Under the pieces are notes generated by a model. The model ran no database searches. It saw only the letters and a list, made by a program, of their open reading frames with translations, and had not been told where the DNA came from. Shown one piece after another: positions 9,404 to 17,171 of a DNA stretch of 64,000 nucleotides (positions within the stretch are counted from its first letter, which is position 1; the number at the start of each line of letters is the position of its first letter). A program made the translations under genes and the position numbers. Origin of the DNA: Lysobacterales bacterium (lineage in GTDB: Bacteria > Pseudomonadota > Gammaproteobacteria > Xanthomonadales > Xanthomonadaceae); NCBI GenBank assembly GCA_017302135.1, contig JAFLDZ010000013.1, positions 25,712 to 89,711 on the forward strand, given 5' to 3'.

Positions 9404-10804
9404 TCATCCCAGCAGCCGCAGCAACGCCTCGCGCGGCAGCTTGCCGGTGTCGTTGCGCGGCAGGGCATCGACGATGCGCAGCCGGCGCGGCAGAAATACC
9501 GGATCGACGCTCTGGCGCAGCGCCAGCAGGATCGCCGCTTCGTCCAGCCCCGGGGCGACCGCGAGCGCGGCGATGCGGCGCACGCCGGTGTTTTCGCAGG
9601 GATCGAGCTGCAGCACCACGGCGTCGATCACGCCGGGCACCGACTGCAGGCGCCGGGTGAGATCGCCCAGCGACGCGCGCTTGCCAGCGATTTCAAGCAG
9701 ATCGGATTGGCGGCCGCACAGCACGAACGTGTTGTCGGCGCGCAGTTCGACCAGATCGGCCAGTGCAACCGGCGCGGGCAGATGCGGCGCTTCCACCAGG
9801 GTGCCGTCGGGCTGCGGATGCAGCCGCACGCCGGGATAGGCGTGCCATGCGTCTTCGTGCGCAGTGCGGCGATGGGCGACGATGCAGATCTCGGTGGCGC
9901 CGAACGCCTCTCGCACTTCGCAGCCGAAGCGCTGTTCGGCGGCGGCGGCCAGCGCCTGCGATAGCGGCGCGGTCGCAGTCACCACCCCCGCCAGCGGCGG
10001 CAATGCGATGCCGGATTCCACCAGCGCGCGCAGATGCACCGGCGTGGTGACCAGCAGCGCGGGCGCATCGGCGTGCGCCAATGCACAGGCGACATCCTCG
10101 GGGAAAAACGGACGGCCGGCATGCACCGCGACCGGCGCCAGCAGCGGCAGCAGTACCGACAGCTCCATGCCGTACATGTGCTGCGGCGGCACGGTGGCGA
10201 CGACCGGCAGGATGCTGTCTCCGCCCGCATCTGCTTCGGGCCACAGATGGCGCAGCGCGGCGACATTCTGCGCGGTGCTGGTGCGCAGACTGGCCCAGGT
10301 CTTGGGATTGGCTTTCGGGGTGCCGGTGCTGCCGGAGGTGAAACCGATCATCGCGATCGCATCGGCATCGACTTCGGGGATGCGTCCGTCGAGCGCATGC
10401 GCATCCAGCGAGGCAAGCGGTTCTGGCAGCACATGCAGCCGAGGCGGTGCGGGCGACAGGCCGACATCGCTGACGCAGTAACTGTCGGGATATTGGCGGC
10501 GGACGTCTTCGATCGCCGTCGGCGCGCGCGAGGGCGGCAGCAGATTGATCTGGCCGCGCAGTGCGACCGCGCAGAACGCGACCAGAAAGCGGTAACGGTC
10601 CTCGCAGAGATTGATCGCGCAGGCCGCTTCGGGCAGTCCGGCGGCGACGCCGCGCACGTCGGCGAGAAAGCGGTCCAGGGCGATGCGGCGGCGCGCATCG
10701 AAAGCGAAACCGCGGTCGGCGGGGCCTTCGGCGAGGGCGACACGGCGCGACGGCGATGCGTCTGCGCTCGCACTGGTTCCGTGGGTTCCGATCGCTGCCG
10801 GCAT
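9404..10804 (-). CDS. AMP-dependent synthetase/ligase, aryl-polyene/xanthomonadin type
   Basis: An adenylate-forming enzyme of 466 residues, shorter than standard acyl-CoA synthetases (about 550). It has the ATP-binding loop TSGSTGTPK at residues 156-164, the EAFGATEI adenine-binding motif at about 300, and the C-terminal catalytic lysine in NDTGKLPREALL. The compact form resembles the ligases of aryl-polyene and xanthomonadin pigment clusters, where the product is loaded on an acyl carrier protein. The divergent neighbour 91 bp away is a phosphopantetheinyl transferase, the enzyme that would activate such a carrier; both occur together in known pigment clusters. However, no ketosynthase, carrier protein or dehydratase is in this window. 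Adenylate-forming activity is confident; the pathway is inference. Confidence 0.75.
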   Translation of the reverse strand: MPAAIGTHGTSASADASPSRRVALAEGPADRGFAFDARRRIALDRFLADVRGVAAGLPEAACAINLCEDRYRFLVAFCAVALRGQINLLPPSRAPTAIEDVRRQYPDSYCVSDVGLSPAPPRLHVLPEPLASLDAHALDGRIPEVDADAIAMIGFTSGSTGTPKANPKTWASLRTSTAQNVAALRHLWPEADAGGDSILPVVATVPPQHMYGMELSVLLPLLAPVAVHAGRPFFPEDVACALAHADAPALLVTTPVHLRALVESGIALPPLAGVVTATAPLSQALAAAAEQRFGCEVREAFGATEICIVAHRRTAHEDAWHAYPGVRLHPQPDGTLVEAPHLPAPVALADLVELRADNTFVLCGRQSDLLEIAGKRASLGDLTRRLQSVPGVIDAVVLQLDPCENTGVRRIAALAVAPGLDEAAILLALRQSVDPVFLPRRLRIVDALPRNDTGKLPREALLRLLG

Positions 10805-10895
10805 TCGTTCGCTGCTCCCGCCGTGTCCGGCAATGGTGTTCCCGCTTCGGGCTTAGCTTACGCTGGCCGCCCCGCCGCTCCCAAACCGTGCGCCC

Positions 10896-12233
10896 TTGAT
10901 TCGATCGGCGAACACCGCAGTTTTCGGCCCCGTGCAGTGCGCGTGGTGGCCGTATCGCCGGGGCGACCGCGCCGAACCGCTGGTGCGCGCGTGGCTCGGC
11001 GCGCTGTGGGATCTGCCGGCGGACGCGTTGGCGCTGACCCGCGATGGCTTCGGCCGACCGCATCTGGACGGCGGCGACCATCACGTCGACCTCAACTGGA
11101 GCCACAGCGGCGACTGGTTGATCGCCGCCTGCGTCGAAGGCGGGCGGGTCGGTATCGATATCGAACTGCTGCGACCGCGACCGAAAGCGCTGGCGCTGGC
11201 GAAGCGGTTCTTCGCGCCGGAGGAAACCGCGTGGCTGACGACGCTGGCCGGCGATCCCGCGCATCTGCAGCACGCCTTCACCCGGCTGTGGTGCGCGAAG
11301 GAAGCGCTGCTGAAGGCGCACGGCCGCGGTCTGTCGTTCGGCCTGGAAAAACTGCAGTTCGCGCTCGACGACAATGACGACGCGCCGCAGCTGGTCGGCT
11401 GCGAATCCGCACTGGGCGCGCCGGAGGATTGGCGGCTGGAGGCCTGGTCGCCGGTGCCGGGGTATCTGGCGACGGTGGCCTGGCGTGGGCTTGGGGGAAT
11501 GGAGCTCGGGGCTGAAGCCCCTCCTACAGCCCTCCGACAGCCCCTCCCACAAAAATACCTCCCGCATAATCCGCACATGACCACCCACGATCTTCCCGCC
11601 GCCGCCCGCAACGATCTGGATGCCGGCCTGCTGGCGCTGCGCCTCGATCCGGCGCTGGCCGACCCGCTGGCGCGCTATCTGGCGCTGCTGCTGCGCTGGA
11701 ACGCGACCTACAACCTCACCGCGATCCGCGACCCGCGCGAGATGGTGACCAAGCATCTGCTGGATTCGCTGGCGATGGCGCCGTTCGTCGCTTCGGTGCC
11801 GACCCTGGCCGATCTCGGCACCGGGCCGGGGCTGCCCGGCATCCCGCTGGCGATCGCGGTGCCGGGGCTGCGCGTGACCCTGGTGGAATCGAACGGCAAG
11901 AAAGCCCGGTTCATGCGCGAGGCGCTGCGGACCCTGGGTCTGGGCAATGCCGAAGTGGCCGAATCGCGGATCGAAGCGCTCGCCCGGCCCGGCGCGTTCA
12001 TGGCGATCACCGCCCGCGCCCTGGCCACGCTGCCGCAGATTCTGACCCTGGGCGGGCATCTGCTGGCCGAGGACGGTGTGCTGCTGGCGATGAAGGGCGC
12101 CCGCCCCGACGACGAGATCGCGGCCCTGCCCGCCGGCTGGGCACTGCGGGAGATCCATCCCCTGATCGTGCCCGGCCTGGACGCAGATCGGCATCTGGTG
12201 ACGGTCGGCAGGACGAAATCGACCATCGGCTGA
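10896..12233 (+). CDS. In-frame PPTase--RsmG reading frame (possible fusion)
   Basis: One open frame of 445 codons joins two complete proteins. Residues 1 to ~200 form an Sfp/AcpT-type 4'-phosphopantetheinyl transferase with the Mg-binding GIDIE motif and [12 protein letters not shown]. Residues 228-445 are a full-length RsmG. The roughly 25-residue linker is encoded by GC-rich repeat DNA (11507-11550) with no stop codon in frame. The frame opens at a TTG (10896); an in-frame GTG at 10932 is an alternative, and no good ribosome site marks either. RsmG can also be translated alone from its ATG at 11577. Thus the PPTase either makes a bifunctional fusion or lost its stop to repeat insertion while RsmG is still made independently. 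A single-base error in assembly cannot be excluded. Confidence 0.65.
   Translation: MIRSANTAVFGPVQCAWWPYRRGDRAEPLVRAWLGALWDLPADALALTRDGFGRPHLDGGDHHVDLNWSHSGDWLIAACVEGGRVGIDIELLRPRPKALALAKRFFAPEETAWLTTLAGDPAHLQHAFTRLWCAKEALLKAHGRGLSFGLEKLQFALDDNDDAPQLVGCESALGAPEDWRLEAWSPVPGYLATVAWRGLGGMELGAEAPPTALRQPLPQKYLPHNPHMTTHDLPAAARNDLDAGLLALRLDPALADPLARYLALLLRWNATYNLTAIRDPREMVTKHLLDSLAMAPFVASVPTLADLGTGPGLPGIPLAIAVPGLRVTLVESNGKKARFMREALRTLGLGNAEVAESRIEALARPGAFMAITARALATLPQILTLGGHLLAEDGVLLAMKGARPDDEIAALPAGWALREIHPLIVPGLDADRHLVTVGRTKSTIG
11508..11521. repeat. Dispersed GGGGCT/AGCCCC repeat inside the PPTase-RsmG linker
   Basis: A perfect inverted repeat, GGGGCT-GA-AGCCCC, followed by CTCCTACAG. Read on the other strand this is a TGTAGGAGGGGCTTCAGCCCC type sequence, a form widely dispersed between genes in Xanthomonadaceae and Pseudomonas. 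Its position between two domains, without a stop, suggests that the repeat inserted at the end of the PPTase gene. Confidence 0.5.
11565..11570 (+). promoter_or_regulatory. Candidate -10 element of a leaderless rsmG transcript
   Basis: CATAAT lies six bases before the internal rsmG ATG (11577). No Shine-Dalgarno sequence is present between them. A transcript starting at the usual distance from this element would begin at or next to the ATG, giving a leaderless mRNA. No good -35 hexamer is visible, so this is a weak call. Confidence 0.25.
11577..12233 (+). CDS. rsmG: 16S rRNA (guanine-527-N7)-methyltransferase RsmG (GidB), internal start
   Basis: Methylates N7 of G527 in 16S rRNA using S-adenosylmethionine. 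Counted from its own ATG the protein is 218 residues, normal for RsmG (E. coli 207). Motifs visible are [17 protein letters not shown], the SAM-binding [31 protein letters not shown] and the [12 protein letters not shown] region. It is listed separately because a standard RsmG would start here, although the upstream PPTase frame runs into it without a stop. The next gene is parA, 106 bp downstream, the conserved rsmG-parA-parB order found near the chromosomal origin in many bacteria. Loss of RsmG is known to give low-level streptomycin resistance. Confidence 0.93.
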   Translation: MTTHDLPAAARNDLDAGLLALRLDPALADPLARYLALLLRWNATYNLTAIRDPREMVTKHLLDSLAMAPFVASVPTLADLGTGPGLPGIPLAIAVPGLRVTLVESNGKKARFMREALRTLGLGNAEVAESRIEALARPGAFMAITARALATLPQILTLGGHLLAEDGVLLAMKGARPDDEIAALPAGWALREIHPLIVPGLDADRHLVTVGRTKSTIG

Positions 12234-12256
12234 CGGCAGCCGCGGCCGGCAACGGG

Positions 12257-12262
12257 CATAAT
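12257..12262 (+). promoter_or_regulatory. Candidate -10 element upstream of parA
   Basis: CATAAT at 12257-12262, inside GGGCATAATCTGC, about 78 bases before the parA ATG and just after the rsmG stop. It repeats the hexamer seen before rsmG. The only TTGACA-like hexamer (CTGACG, near 12230) is spaced too far, so evidence is weak. Confidence 0.25.
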
Positions 12263-12339
12263 CTGCGGTTCGGCCCGCGTCTTCACCGACACCGGCACCC
12301 CGGCTCCACCCAGACCACCCGAGACTTCCGGACCCCACC

Positions 12340-13161
12340 ATGGCCCGCATCATCGCCATCGCCAACCAGAAAGGCGGAGTCGGCAAGACCACCACGTCGG
12401 TCAATCTCGCCGCCGCACTGGCGCAGGCGCCCAAGCGGGTGCTGCTGGTCGACCTCGACGCCCAGGGCAACGCCACCATGGGCAGCGGCATCGACAAACG
12501 CGAGCTGGCCGGCTCCACCTGCGACGTGATCCTGGAAGAGATGCACGCCGCCGACGTGATCGTGCGCGTGCCCGAAGGCTTCGACCTGATGCCCGGCAAC
12601 AGCGACCTGACCGCCGCCGAGATCGAGCTGATGGACGAGCCCGGCCGCGAACAGCGGCTGCGGCGCGCGCTGGAGCCGCTGCGCGAACGCTACGATTTCA
12701 TCCTCGTCGACTGCCCACCGGCGCTCTCGCTGCTGACCTTGAATGCATTGACCGCAGCCGATTCGATCCTGGTGCCGATGCAGTGCGAGTACTACGCGCT
12801 CGAAGGCCTCAGCGCGCTGCTGCAGACCATCGATGCATTGAAAGCCAAGCTCAATCCGGCGCTGGAGATCGAAGGCGTGCTGCGCACCATGTTCGACGTG
12901 CGCAACAACCTCGCCAACGCGGTCTCGGCGGACCTCACTTCGCACTTCGGCGACAAAGTGTTCCGCACCATCATTCCGCGCAACGTGCGCCTGGCCGAGG
13001 CGCCCAGCCACGGCCAGAGCATCGTCGGTTACGACAAGGGGTCGCGCGGGGCCATCGCTTACCTCGGACTGGCCGGCGAAATCATCCGCCACCAGCGCGA
13101 ACGCGCGCAAAAAGCCGGCCCTGGCAGTCCGCGCCCCTTCACTTCGGAGACTCGCGCATGA
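12340..13161 (+). CDS. parA: Chromosome partitioning ATPase ParA (Soj)
   Basis: A Walker-type ATPase that moves and positions newly replicated origins together with ParB, bound on the nucleoid. The 273-residue protein carries the deviant Walker A box KGGVGKTT at residues 11-18 (with the signature lysine at its start), the switch region VDLDAQGNAT at about 37-46, and the Walker B region FILVDCPPALSLL. Length fits chromosomal Soj-type ParA, without the N-terminal DNA-binding domain of plasmid SopA/P1 ParA. Its TGA stop overlaps the parB ATG (ATGA at 13158-13161), so the two are translationally coupled. The rsmG-parA-parB order supports a chromosomal and origin-proximal position. Confidence 0.96.
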   Translation: MARIIAIANQKGGVGKTTTSVNLAAALAQAPKRVLLVDLDAQGNATMGSGIDKRELAGSTCDVILEEMHAADVIVRVPEGFDLMPGNSDLTAAEIELMDEPGREQRLRRALEPLRERYDFILVDCPPALSLLTLNALTAADSILVPMQCEYYALEGLSALLQTIDALKAKLNPALEIEGVLRTMFDVRNNLANAVSADLTSHFGDKVFRTIIPRNVRLAEAPSHGQSIVGYDKGSRGAIAYLGLAGEIIRHQRERAQKAGPGSPRPFTSETRA

Positions 13162-14075
13162 CTGCTGCGAAGAAGCCGCGAGGCCTCGGCCGCGGCCTGG
13201 AAGCCCTGCTCGGCCCCAAGGCCGCCGCTGCGGCGCCCGCGCTGGAAGCCACGCCCGCCGACACGCTGCGGATGCTGCCGATCGATGCGCTGACGCCGGG
13301 CAAGTACCAGCCGCGCCGCGCGATGGACCCGGGCAAGCTCACCGAGCTGGCCGAATCGATCAAGGCGCAGGGCGTGATCCAGCCCGTCGTCGTGCGCGAA
13401 ATCGCCAAGGACAAGGGCGGCAAGGTCTACGAGATCATCGCCGGCGAACGCCGCTGGCGCGCCTCGCAGCAGGCCGGTCTGACCGAACTGCCGGTCGTCA
13501 TCCGCGTTGTCGACGACCGTACCGTGGTCGCGATGGCGCTGATCGAGAACATCCAGCGCGAAGACCTCAATCCGCTGGAAGAAGCGCAGGCGCTGCAGCG
13601 GCTGATCGACGAATTCGACCTCACCCACGCGCAGGCCGCCGAAGCCGTGGGCCGTTCGCGCGCTGCGGTGTCCAACCTGCTGCGCCTGCTCGAACTGCCG
13701 TCCGACATCCGCACGCTGGTGGAAACCCGCGCGCTGGAAATGGGCCATGCCCGCGCGCTGCTGTCGCTGGCGCCGCAGGCCGCGATCGCACTGGCGCGCC
13801 AGGCCGCCGAACTCGGCTGGTCGGTGCGCGAAGTCGAACACCGCGTGCAGCAGTACAGCGCCGGTCAGATCCCTTCGGGCACCAAGGCGAAAACCAACGG
13901 CGCCAAGGCCAAGCCGCAGGCCGACATCGTCGCGCTGGAGCGCGATCTGTCCGAATCGCTGGGCACCAAGGTCAACGTGCTGCACGGCCGCGGCGGCAAG
14001 GGCCGGCTGGTGATCCACTACACCGACCTGGATACGCTGGAAGGCGTGCTGGAGCGGTTGAAGGCGCGCGGGTAA
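13158..14075 (+). CDS. parB: Chromosome partitioning protein ParB (Spo0J)
   Basis: A CTP-dependent DNA clamp that loads at parS sites and works with ParA to segregate the origin. The 305-residue protein starts at 13158, overlapping the parA stop by ATGA. It has the N-terminal ParA-contact peptide GLGRGLEALLG (residues 9-19), the CTP-binding GERRWRA box at 96-102, ENIQREDLNPLEEA, a helix-turn-helix around LTHAQAAEAVGRSRAAVSNLL, and a C-terminal dimerisation domain ending DTLEGVLERLKARG. A Lys/Ala-rich linker (about 240-255) precedes the C-domain. All parts look intact. I found no parS-like TGTTTCACGTGAAACA site in the window by eye. A toxin-antitoxin operon follows directly. Confidence 0.96.
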   Translation: MTAAKKPRGLGRGLEALLGPKAAAAAPALEATPADTLRMLPIDALTPGKYQPRRAMDPGKLTELAESIKAQGVIQPVVVREIAKDKGGKVYEIIAGERRWRASQQAGLTELPVVIRVVDDRTVVAMALIENIQREDLNPLEEAQALQRLIDEFDLTHAQAAEAVGRSRAAVSNLLRLLELPSDIRTLVETRALEMGHARALLSLAPQAAIALARQAAELGWSVREVEHRVQQYSAGQIPSGTKAKTNGAKAKPQADIVALERDLSESLGTKVNVLHGRGGKGRLVIHYTDLDTLEGVLERLKARG

Positions 14076-14078
14076 GCC

Positions 14079-14098
14079 TGTAGCACGCTTGTGCTACA
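14079..14098. promoter_or_regulatory. Palindromic operator of the toxin-antitoxin operon
   Basis: A perfect inverted repeat, TGTAGCAC-GCTT-GTGCTACA, lies three bases after the parB stop and 30 bases before the antitoxin ATG. It runs into TACATT, a plausible -10 element. Ribbon-helix-helix antitoxins typically bind such palindromes over their own promoter, so autoregulation of the downstream pair is the likely role. Use as a parB 3' hairpin is less likely because no T-run follows. Confidence 0.6.
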
Positions 14099-14128
14099 TT
14101 CGCCGCATCCACCCGCCGCGAGGCTGCC

Positions 14129-14413
14129 ATGTCCACCACCACGATTCGTATTCCCGATGAGCTGAAGGCGCGTCTGTCGCGTATCGCCGAGCACGAAGGA
14201 ACTTCGACCCACGGCCTCATCATTGAAGCCATCGCTGAAAAAGCCGATGCACTGGAACAGCGCCAGTCTTTTTATGCTGAAGCCGAAGCGCGTTATGCGA
14301 AGGTGTTGCAGACCGGTCTGGCCGTCACATGGGAAGACATGCGCGAGTATCTCGACGCACGCATGGCGGGCAAACATCCGCCCCGTCCCGTGCCGAAACC
14401 GATCTCCGAGTAA
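14129..14413 (+). CDS. Ribbon-helix-helix (CopG-type) antitoxin
   Basis: A 94-residue protein whose N-terminal 45 residues form a ribbon-helix-helix DNA-binding fold: the beta strand TTTIRIPDELKARL followed by two helices (RIAEHEGTSTHGLIIEAIAEKA). The C-terminal half (QSFYAEAEARYAKVL, then WEDMREYLDAR) should wrap and neutralise the toxin. It is followed after three bases by a RelE/ParE-type toxin gene, and a perfect palindrome lies in its promoter region, the standard autoregulatory arrangement. The gene is well supported by context, though the specific antitoxin family (ParD-like versus CopG-like) is not resolved from sequence alone. Confidence 0.85.
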   Translation: MSTTTIRIPDELKARLSRIAEHEGTSTHGLIIEAIAEKADALEQRQSFYAEAEARYAKVLQTGLAVTWEDMREYLDARMAGKHPPRPVPKPISE

Positions 14414-14416
14414 CGC

Positions 14417-14713
14417 GTGGCTTCCATTCGCTACGCAGATGAGGTCACTGACGACTTCGATCGCATCCTCGACCACCTGATCCAACACGAGTCGGTCGAT
14501 GCGCTTGATCGCTTCACCGGGATTCGTACGGCGATTGACGTTCTTGCAACGAGTCCGTTGATAGGCCGCCCCGCAGCGGGCGAATTCAGGGAACTGGTCA
14601 TTGGCCGCGGCGGCCGTGGCTATGTCGCCCTGTATCGTTATTCCGAAGCCATGGACCGAATCACGGTCGTCGCCATCCGCGCCCAGAAAGAATCCGGATA
14701 CCACCGCCCATGA
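14417..14713 (+). CDS. RelE/ParE-family toxin
   Basis: A 98-residue protein of the RelE/ParE superfamily, whose members either cleave ribosome-bound mRNA or inhibit DNA gyrase. The fold signature is present: an N-terminal strand and two helices (IRYADEVTDDFDRILDHLIQ), the turn SPLIGRPAAGEFRELVIG, and the C-terminal strands YVALYRY and ITVVAIRAQKESGY. The start is a GTG at 14417, three bases after the antitoxin stop. Its own stop overlaps the ATG of the glycosyltransferase (ATGA at 14710-14713), so toxin and glycosyltransferase may be co-translated. Sequence resembles ParE more than RelE because the RelE catalytic Lys/Arg pattern is not obvious; the target is unknown. Confidence 0.85.
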   Translation: MASIRYADEVTDDFDRILDHLIQHESVDALDRFTGIRTAIDVLATSPLIGRPAAGEFRELVIGRGGRGYVALYRYSEAMDRITVVAIRAQKESGYHRP

Positions 14714-15432
14714 CCCAACCCCACCTCTCCGTCGTCGTCCCCGTGTTCAACGAGCGCGACAACGTCACGCCGCTCATCAACGAGATTACCGCTGCGCTGC
14801 GCGGCCTGACCTCGTTCGAGATCGTCTATGTCGACGACTGCTCGCGCGACGACACGCTCGACGTGCTGAAGGCGCTCAAGGCCGAGGTTCCCGAGCTGCG
14901 CGTGATCAAGCACATCAGCCAGAGCGGGCAGAGCACCGCAGTGCGCAACGGTGTGAAGCAATCGCGCGGCGCATGGATCGCGACGCTCGACGGCGACGGC
15001 CAGAACGATCCGGCGGACATCCCCAAGCTGCTCGCCAAGCGCGACGAATCCGCCGCCGACGTGAAACTGTTCGCCGGCTGGCGCGTGAACCGCAAGGACA
15101 CCGGCAGCAAGCGCTGGGCGTCGAAATTCGCGAATGCGATCCGCAGCCGCATGCTGCGCGATGCCACGCCCGATACCGGCTGCGGCATCAAGCTGTTCGA
15201 GCGCGAGGCTTTCCTCGACCTGCCGTACTTCAACCACATGCACCGCTATCTGCCGGCGCTGATGCAGCGCGCGGGCTGGAAAACGGTCAGCGTGCCGGTG
15301 AACCATCGCCACCGCGCCAGCGGCGTATCGAAGTACAACAATCTCAACCGCGCCCTGGTCGGCCTGCGCGATCTGCGCGGCGTGGCCTGGCTGATCGTGC
15401 GCAGCAAGCGCACCGCCCTCGAAGAGCTGTAG
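14710..15432 (+). CDS. GT2-family glycosyltransferase (DPM1/ArnC-like)
   Basis: A 240-residue family-2 glycosyltransferase that probably moves a sugar from a nucleotide donor to polyprenyl phosphate at the cytoplasmic face of the inner membrane. It shows VVVPVFNERDNV at the N-terminus, VYVDDCSRDDT, and the metal-binding DGDGQNDP motif, then DTGCGIKLFERE near the acceptor site. There are no clear C-terminal membrane helices, in contrast to ArnC and GtrB, so it resembles soluble DPM1-type enzymes. It begins inside the stop of the upstream toxin gene and is followed after two bases by a LABN-domain membrane protein, an association often seen in lipid A or glycan-decorating loci. The sugar is unknown. 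Confidence 0.88.
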   Translation: MTQPHLSVVVPVFNERDNVTPLINEITAALRGLTSFEIVYVDDCSRDDTLDVLKALKAEVPELRVIKHISQSGQSTAVRNGVKQSRGAWIATLDGDGQNDPADIPKLLAKRDESAADVKLFAGWRVNRKDTGSKRWASKFANAIRSRMLRDATPDTGCGIKLFEREAFLDLPYFNHMHRYLPALMQRAGWKTVSVPVNHRHRASGVSKYNNLNRALVGLRDLRGVAWLIVRSKRTALEEL

Positions 15433-15434
15433 GC

Positions 15435-15785
15435 ATGGATCCCGTCGCCGTGGACATCATGAACTCGCCGATCCCGTGGCTGGCGTGGACCGGGCTGCAC
15501 ATGAGCCCGTGGAAACTGATCGGCCTCACCGGCGCGCTGATGTTCGGCGGCCGCTGGCTGGTGCAGTTCATCGCCAGCAAACGCCAGGGCAAGCCGGTGA
15601 TCCCGCGGCTGTTCTGGTACATGAGCATCATCGGCAGCCTGATGACGCTCAGCTATTTCGTCTTTTCGTCGAAGCAGGACTCGGTGGGCATCATCCAGAA
15701 TCTGTTTCCGGCCTTCACCGCCTGCTACAGCCTGTATCTGGACATCAAACATCGCGGCTGGCATCGGGACAGGAACACGCACTGA
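15435..15785 (+). CDS. LABN-domain small membrane protein
   Basis: A 116-residue membrane protein matching the 'lipid A biosynthesis N-terminal' (LABN, PF07578) family. Visible signs are MSPWKLIGLTGALMFGGRWL and QFIASKRQGKPVIPRLFWY, followed by two further hydrophobic segments (MSIIGSLMTLSYFVF and IIQNLFPAFTACYSLYL), which give about three transmembrane helices. In other genomes LABN proteins sit beside GT2 enzymes and are thought to act in flipping or presenting lipid-linked sugars. Here it follows the glycosyltransferase by two bases. The third usual partner, a GT39/ArnT-like transferase, is absent. Its TGA stop lies inside the first of three tandem CACGCACTGA repeats. Function is inferred from family and context. 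Confidence 0.8.
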   Translation: MDPVAVDIMNSPIPWLAWTGLHMSPWKLIGLTGALMFGGRWLVQFIASKRQGKPVIPRLFWYMSIIGSLMTLSYFVFSSKQDSVGIIQNLFPAFTACYSLYLDIKHRGWHRDRNTH

Positions 15786-15812
15786 AAGCACGCACTGAAA
15801 AGCACGCACTGA
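15774..15812. repeat. Three tandem CACGCACTGA units at the end of the LABN gene
   Basis: Units AACACGCACTGA, AAGCACGCACTGA and AAAGCACGCACTGA occupy 15774-15785, 15786-15798 and 15799-15812. Each contains a TGA; the first supplies the stop of the upstream gene. Lengths of 12, 13 and 14 bases put the stops in different frames. This looks like replication slippage. Confidence 0.7.
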
Positions 15813-16004
15813 ATCCCGACGCGGCAGATGGTCCGTAACCGTGAGGGACGACAGGGATGCCGCAGCGGTCGAGCCGAGACCTTGCGATCACAGCCTCATG
15901 TCGACCGACGCCGATGATCGACGCTGAACGTCGAGGCCGAACATCGATGCCGGAGTCCGGGCCGCGCCCGCAACGGTCTTCCACTTCAATCCTCGTGAGC
16001 ACAC

Positions 16005-17066
16005 ATGTCGAACGATGCATCTCCGACGCTGGCCGAATCCTCCTTCGAGCAGCCGCCCGCCGCCTTCCCGATGATGTCGGCCTACATGCCGATGGTGAAG
16101 AGCGCGGCGATGACCTCGGCCGCCGAACTGGGCGTGTTCCATTTCCTGCATCGACAGCCGGCTTCGCCGCTGGATGCGGCGCGCGCGCTGGATGCCAGCG
16201 GGCAAGGCATGCAAAGCCTGTTCCACGCCCTGGCATCGTTCGACCTGCTCATTCGCAACGGCGACGGCACCTACCGCAACGCACCGTTCATCGAACACTA
16301 TTTCACGCCGGCGGCAGCGGCTGACCTCACTGCGGGGCTGCTGTGGAACGCCGAGGCCATGAAGCTGATGACCGGGCTCACCGATGCGATCCGACAGGGG
16401 CGGCCGGCCGAATCGATGTGGGCCACGATGACGCGCAGGCCCGGCATGGGCGCGCTGTTCTCGCGCTACATGGAAGCGTTCGCCGGTTATTTTTCCGCCG
16501 ATCTCCTGCAGCACATCGACATCCCCGCCGGCGCCAGCCAGCTGCTCGACATCGGCGGCTCCCACGGCCTGCATGCGGCGTCCCTGTGCCTGCGTCATCC
16601 GCAGTTGCACGCGACCGTCTTCGACCTGGCCGAAAGCCTCACCCAGACCCCGCGCGTGATCGAACAGCACGGCCTGCAGGCGCGCATGACCCTGCGTGCG
16701 GGCGATGCGGTCAGCGACGACTTCGGCAGCGGAAGCGACGGCGGCAAGTTCGATGTCGTCCTGCTGCTGTCGGTGCTGCACAACCAGACCGAAGCCGACG
16801 CGCAGGACATCGTCCGCCGTGCGCTGGACGCGCTGAAGCCGGGCGGACTGATCGTGATCCACGAATATTTCCACGACCCGGCCAACCCGGGCCGCTACGC
16901 GGCATCGTTCCTGCTGACCCTGCTGGTCGAGGTCGGCACCACGCTGCAGCAGCCCGACCTGCTGCAGACCTGGCTGCGCGACGGCGGATGCCGCACGATC
17001 CGCCGTGTGGACATGCAAGAAGAAGGCAAGGGCTCGCTGCTGTTGGCGATGCGGGACGGGGCCTGA
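16005..17066 (+). CDS. SAM-dependent O-methyltransferase (family 2, dimerisation domain)
   Basis: A 353-residue methyltransferase of the plant O-methyltransferase/hydroxyneurosporene-methyltransferase type. The first ~95 residues form a helical dimerisation domain with a winged-helix character (KSAAMTSAAELGVFHFL, then NGDGTYRNAPFIEHYF). The C-terminal catalytic domain has the SAM-binding LLDIGGSHGLHAASLC, the acidic VFDLAES at the end of strand 2, and VLLLSVLHNQTEADAQDI in the active-site region. The start at 16005 has no strong ribosome site; the preceding 219 bp contain only the short tandem repeats. The gene stands alone between the LABN gene and amt. Members of this family act on small aromatic or isoprenoid compounds and may link to pigment formation, but the substrate is unknown. 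Confidence 0.82.
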   Translation: MSNDASPTLAESSFEQPPAAFPMMSAYMPMVKSAAMTSAAELGVFHFLHRQPASPLDAARALDASGQGMQSLFHALASFDLLIRNGDGTYRNAPFIEHYFTPAAAADLTAGLLWNAEAMKLMTGLTDAIRQGRPAESMWATMTRRPGMGALFSRYMEAFAGYFSADLLQHIDIPAGASQLLDIGGSHGLHAASLCLRHPQLHATVFDLAESLTQTPRVIEQHGLQARMTLRAGDAVSDDFGSGSDGGKFDVVLLLSVLHNQTEADAQDIVRRALDALKPGGLIVIHEYFHDPANPGRYAASFLLTLLVEVGTTLQQPDLLQTWLRDGGCRTIRRVDMQEEGKGSLLLAMRDGA

Positions 17067-17136
17067 GTCCGGCGGCGGCCCGCATAGTCCTTTCGATCAG
17101 CTCAATGCCGGCCGCGATTGGTGTAGTCTCGGTCGC

Positions 17137-17152
17137 GCCTCTGGGGAGAGGC
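17137..17152 (+). promoter_or_regulatory. Short hairpin in the amt leader
   Basis: GCCTCT-GGGG-AGAGGC forms a six-base-pair hairpin 20 bases before the amt ATG. A TAGTCT -10-like hexamer near 17123 would place it in the 5' UTR. No NtrC/RpoN (GG-N10-GC) element was recognised. Confidence 0.35.
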
Positions 17153-17171
17153 CTCACAATCAGGGGACATC

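Noticed and set aside
14041..14130. parS site near parB
   Set aside because: The only strong palindrome (TGTAGCAC..GTGCTACA) does not match TGTTTCACGTGAAACA and fits a TA operator better; no parS seen elsewhere by eye.
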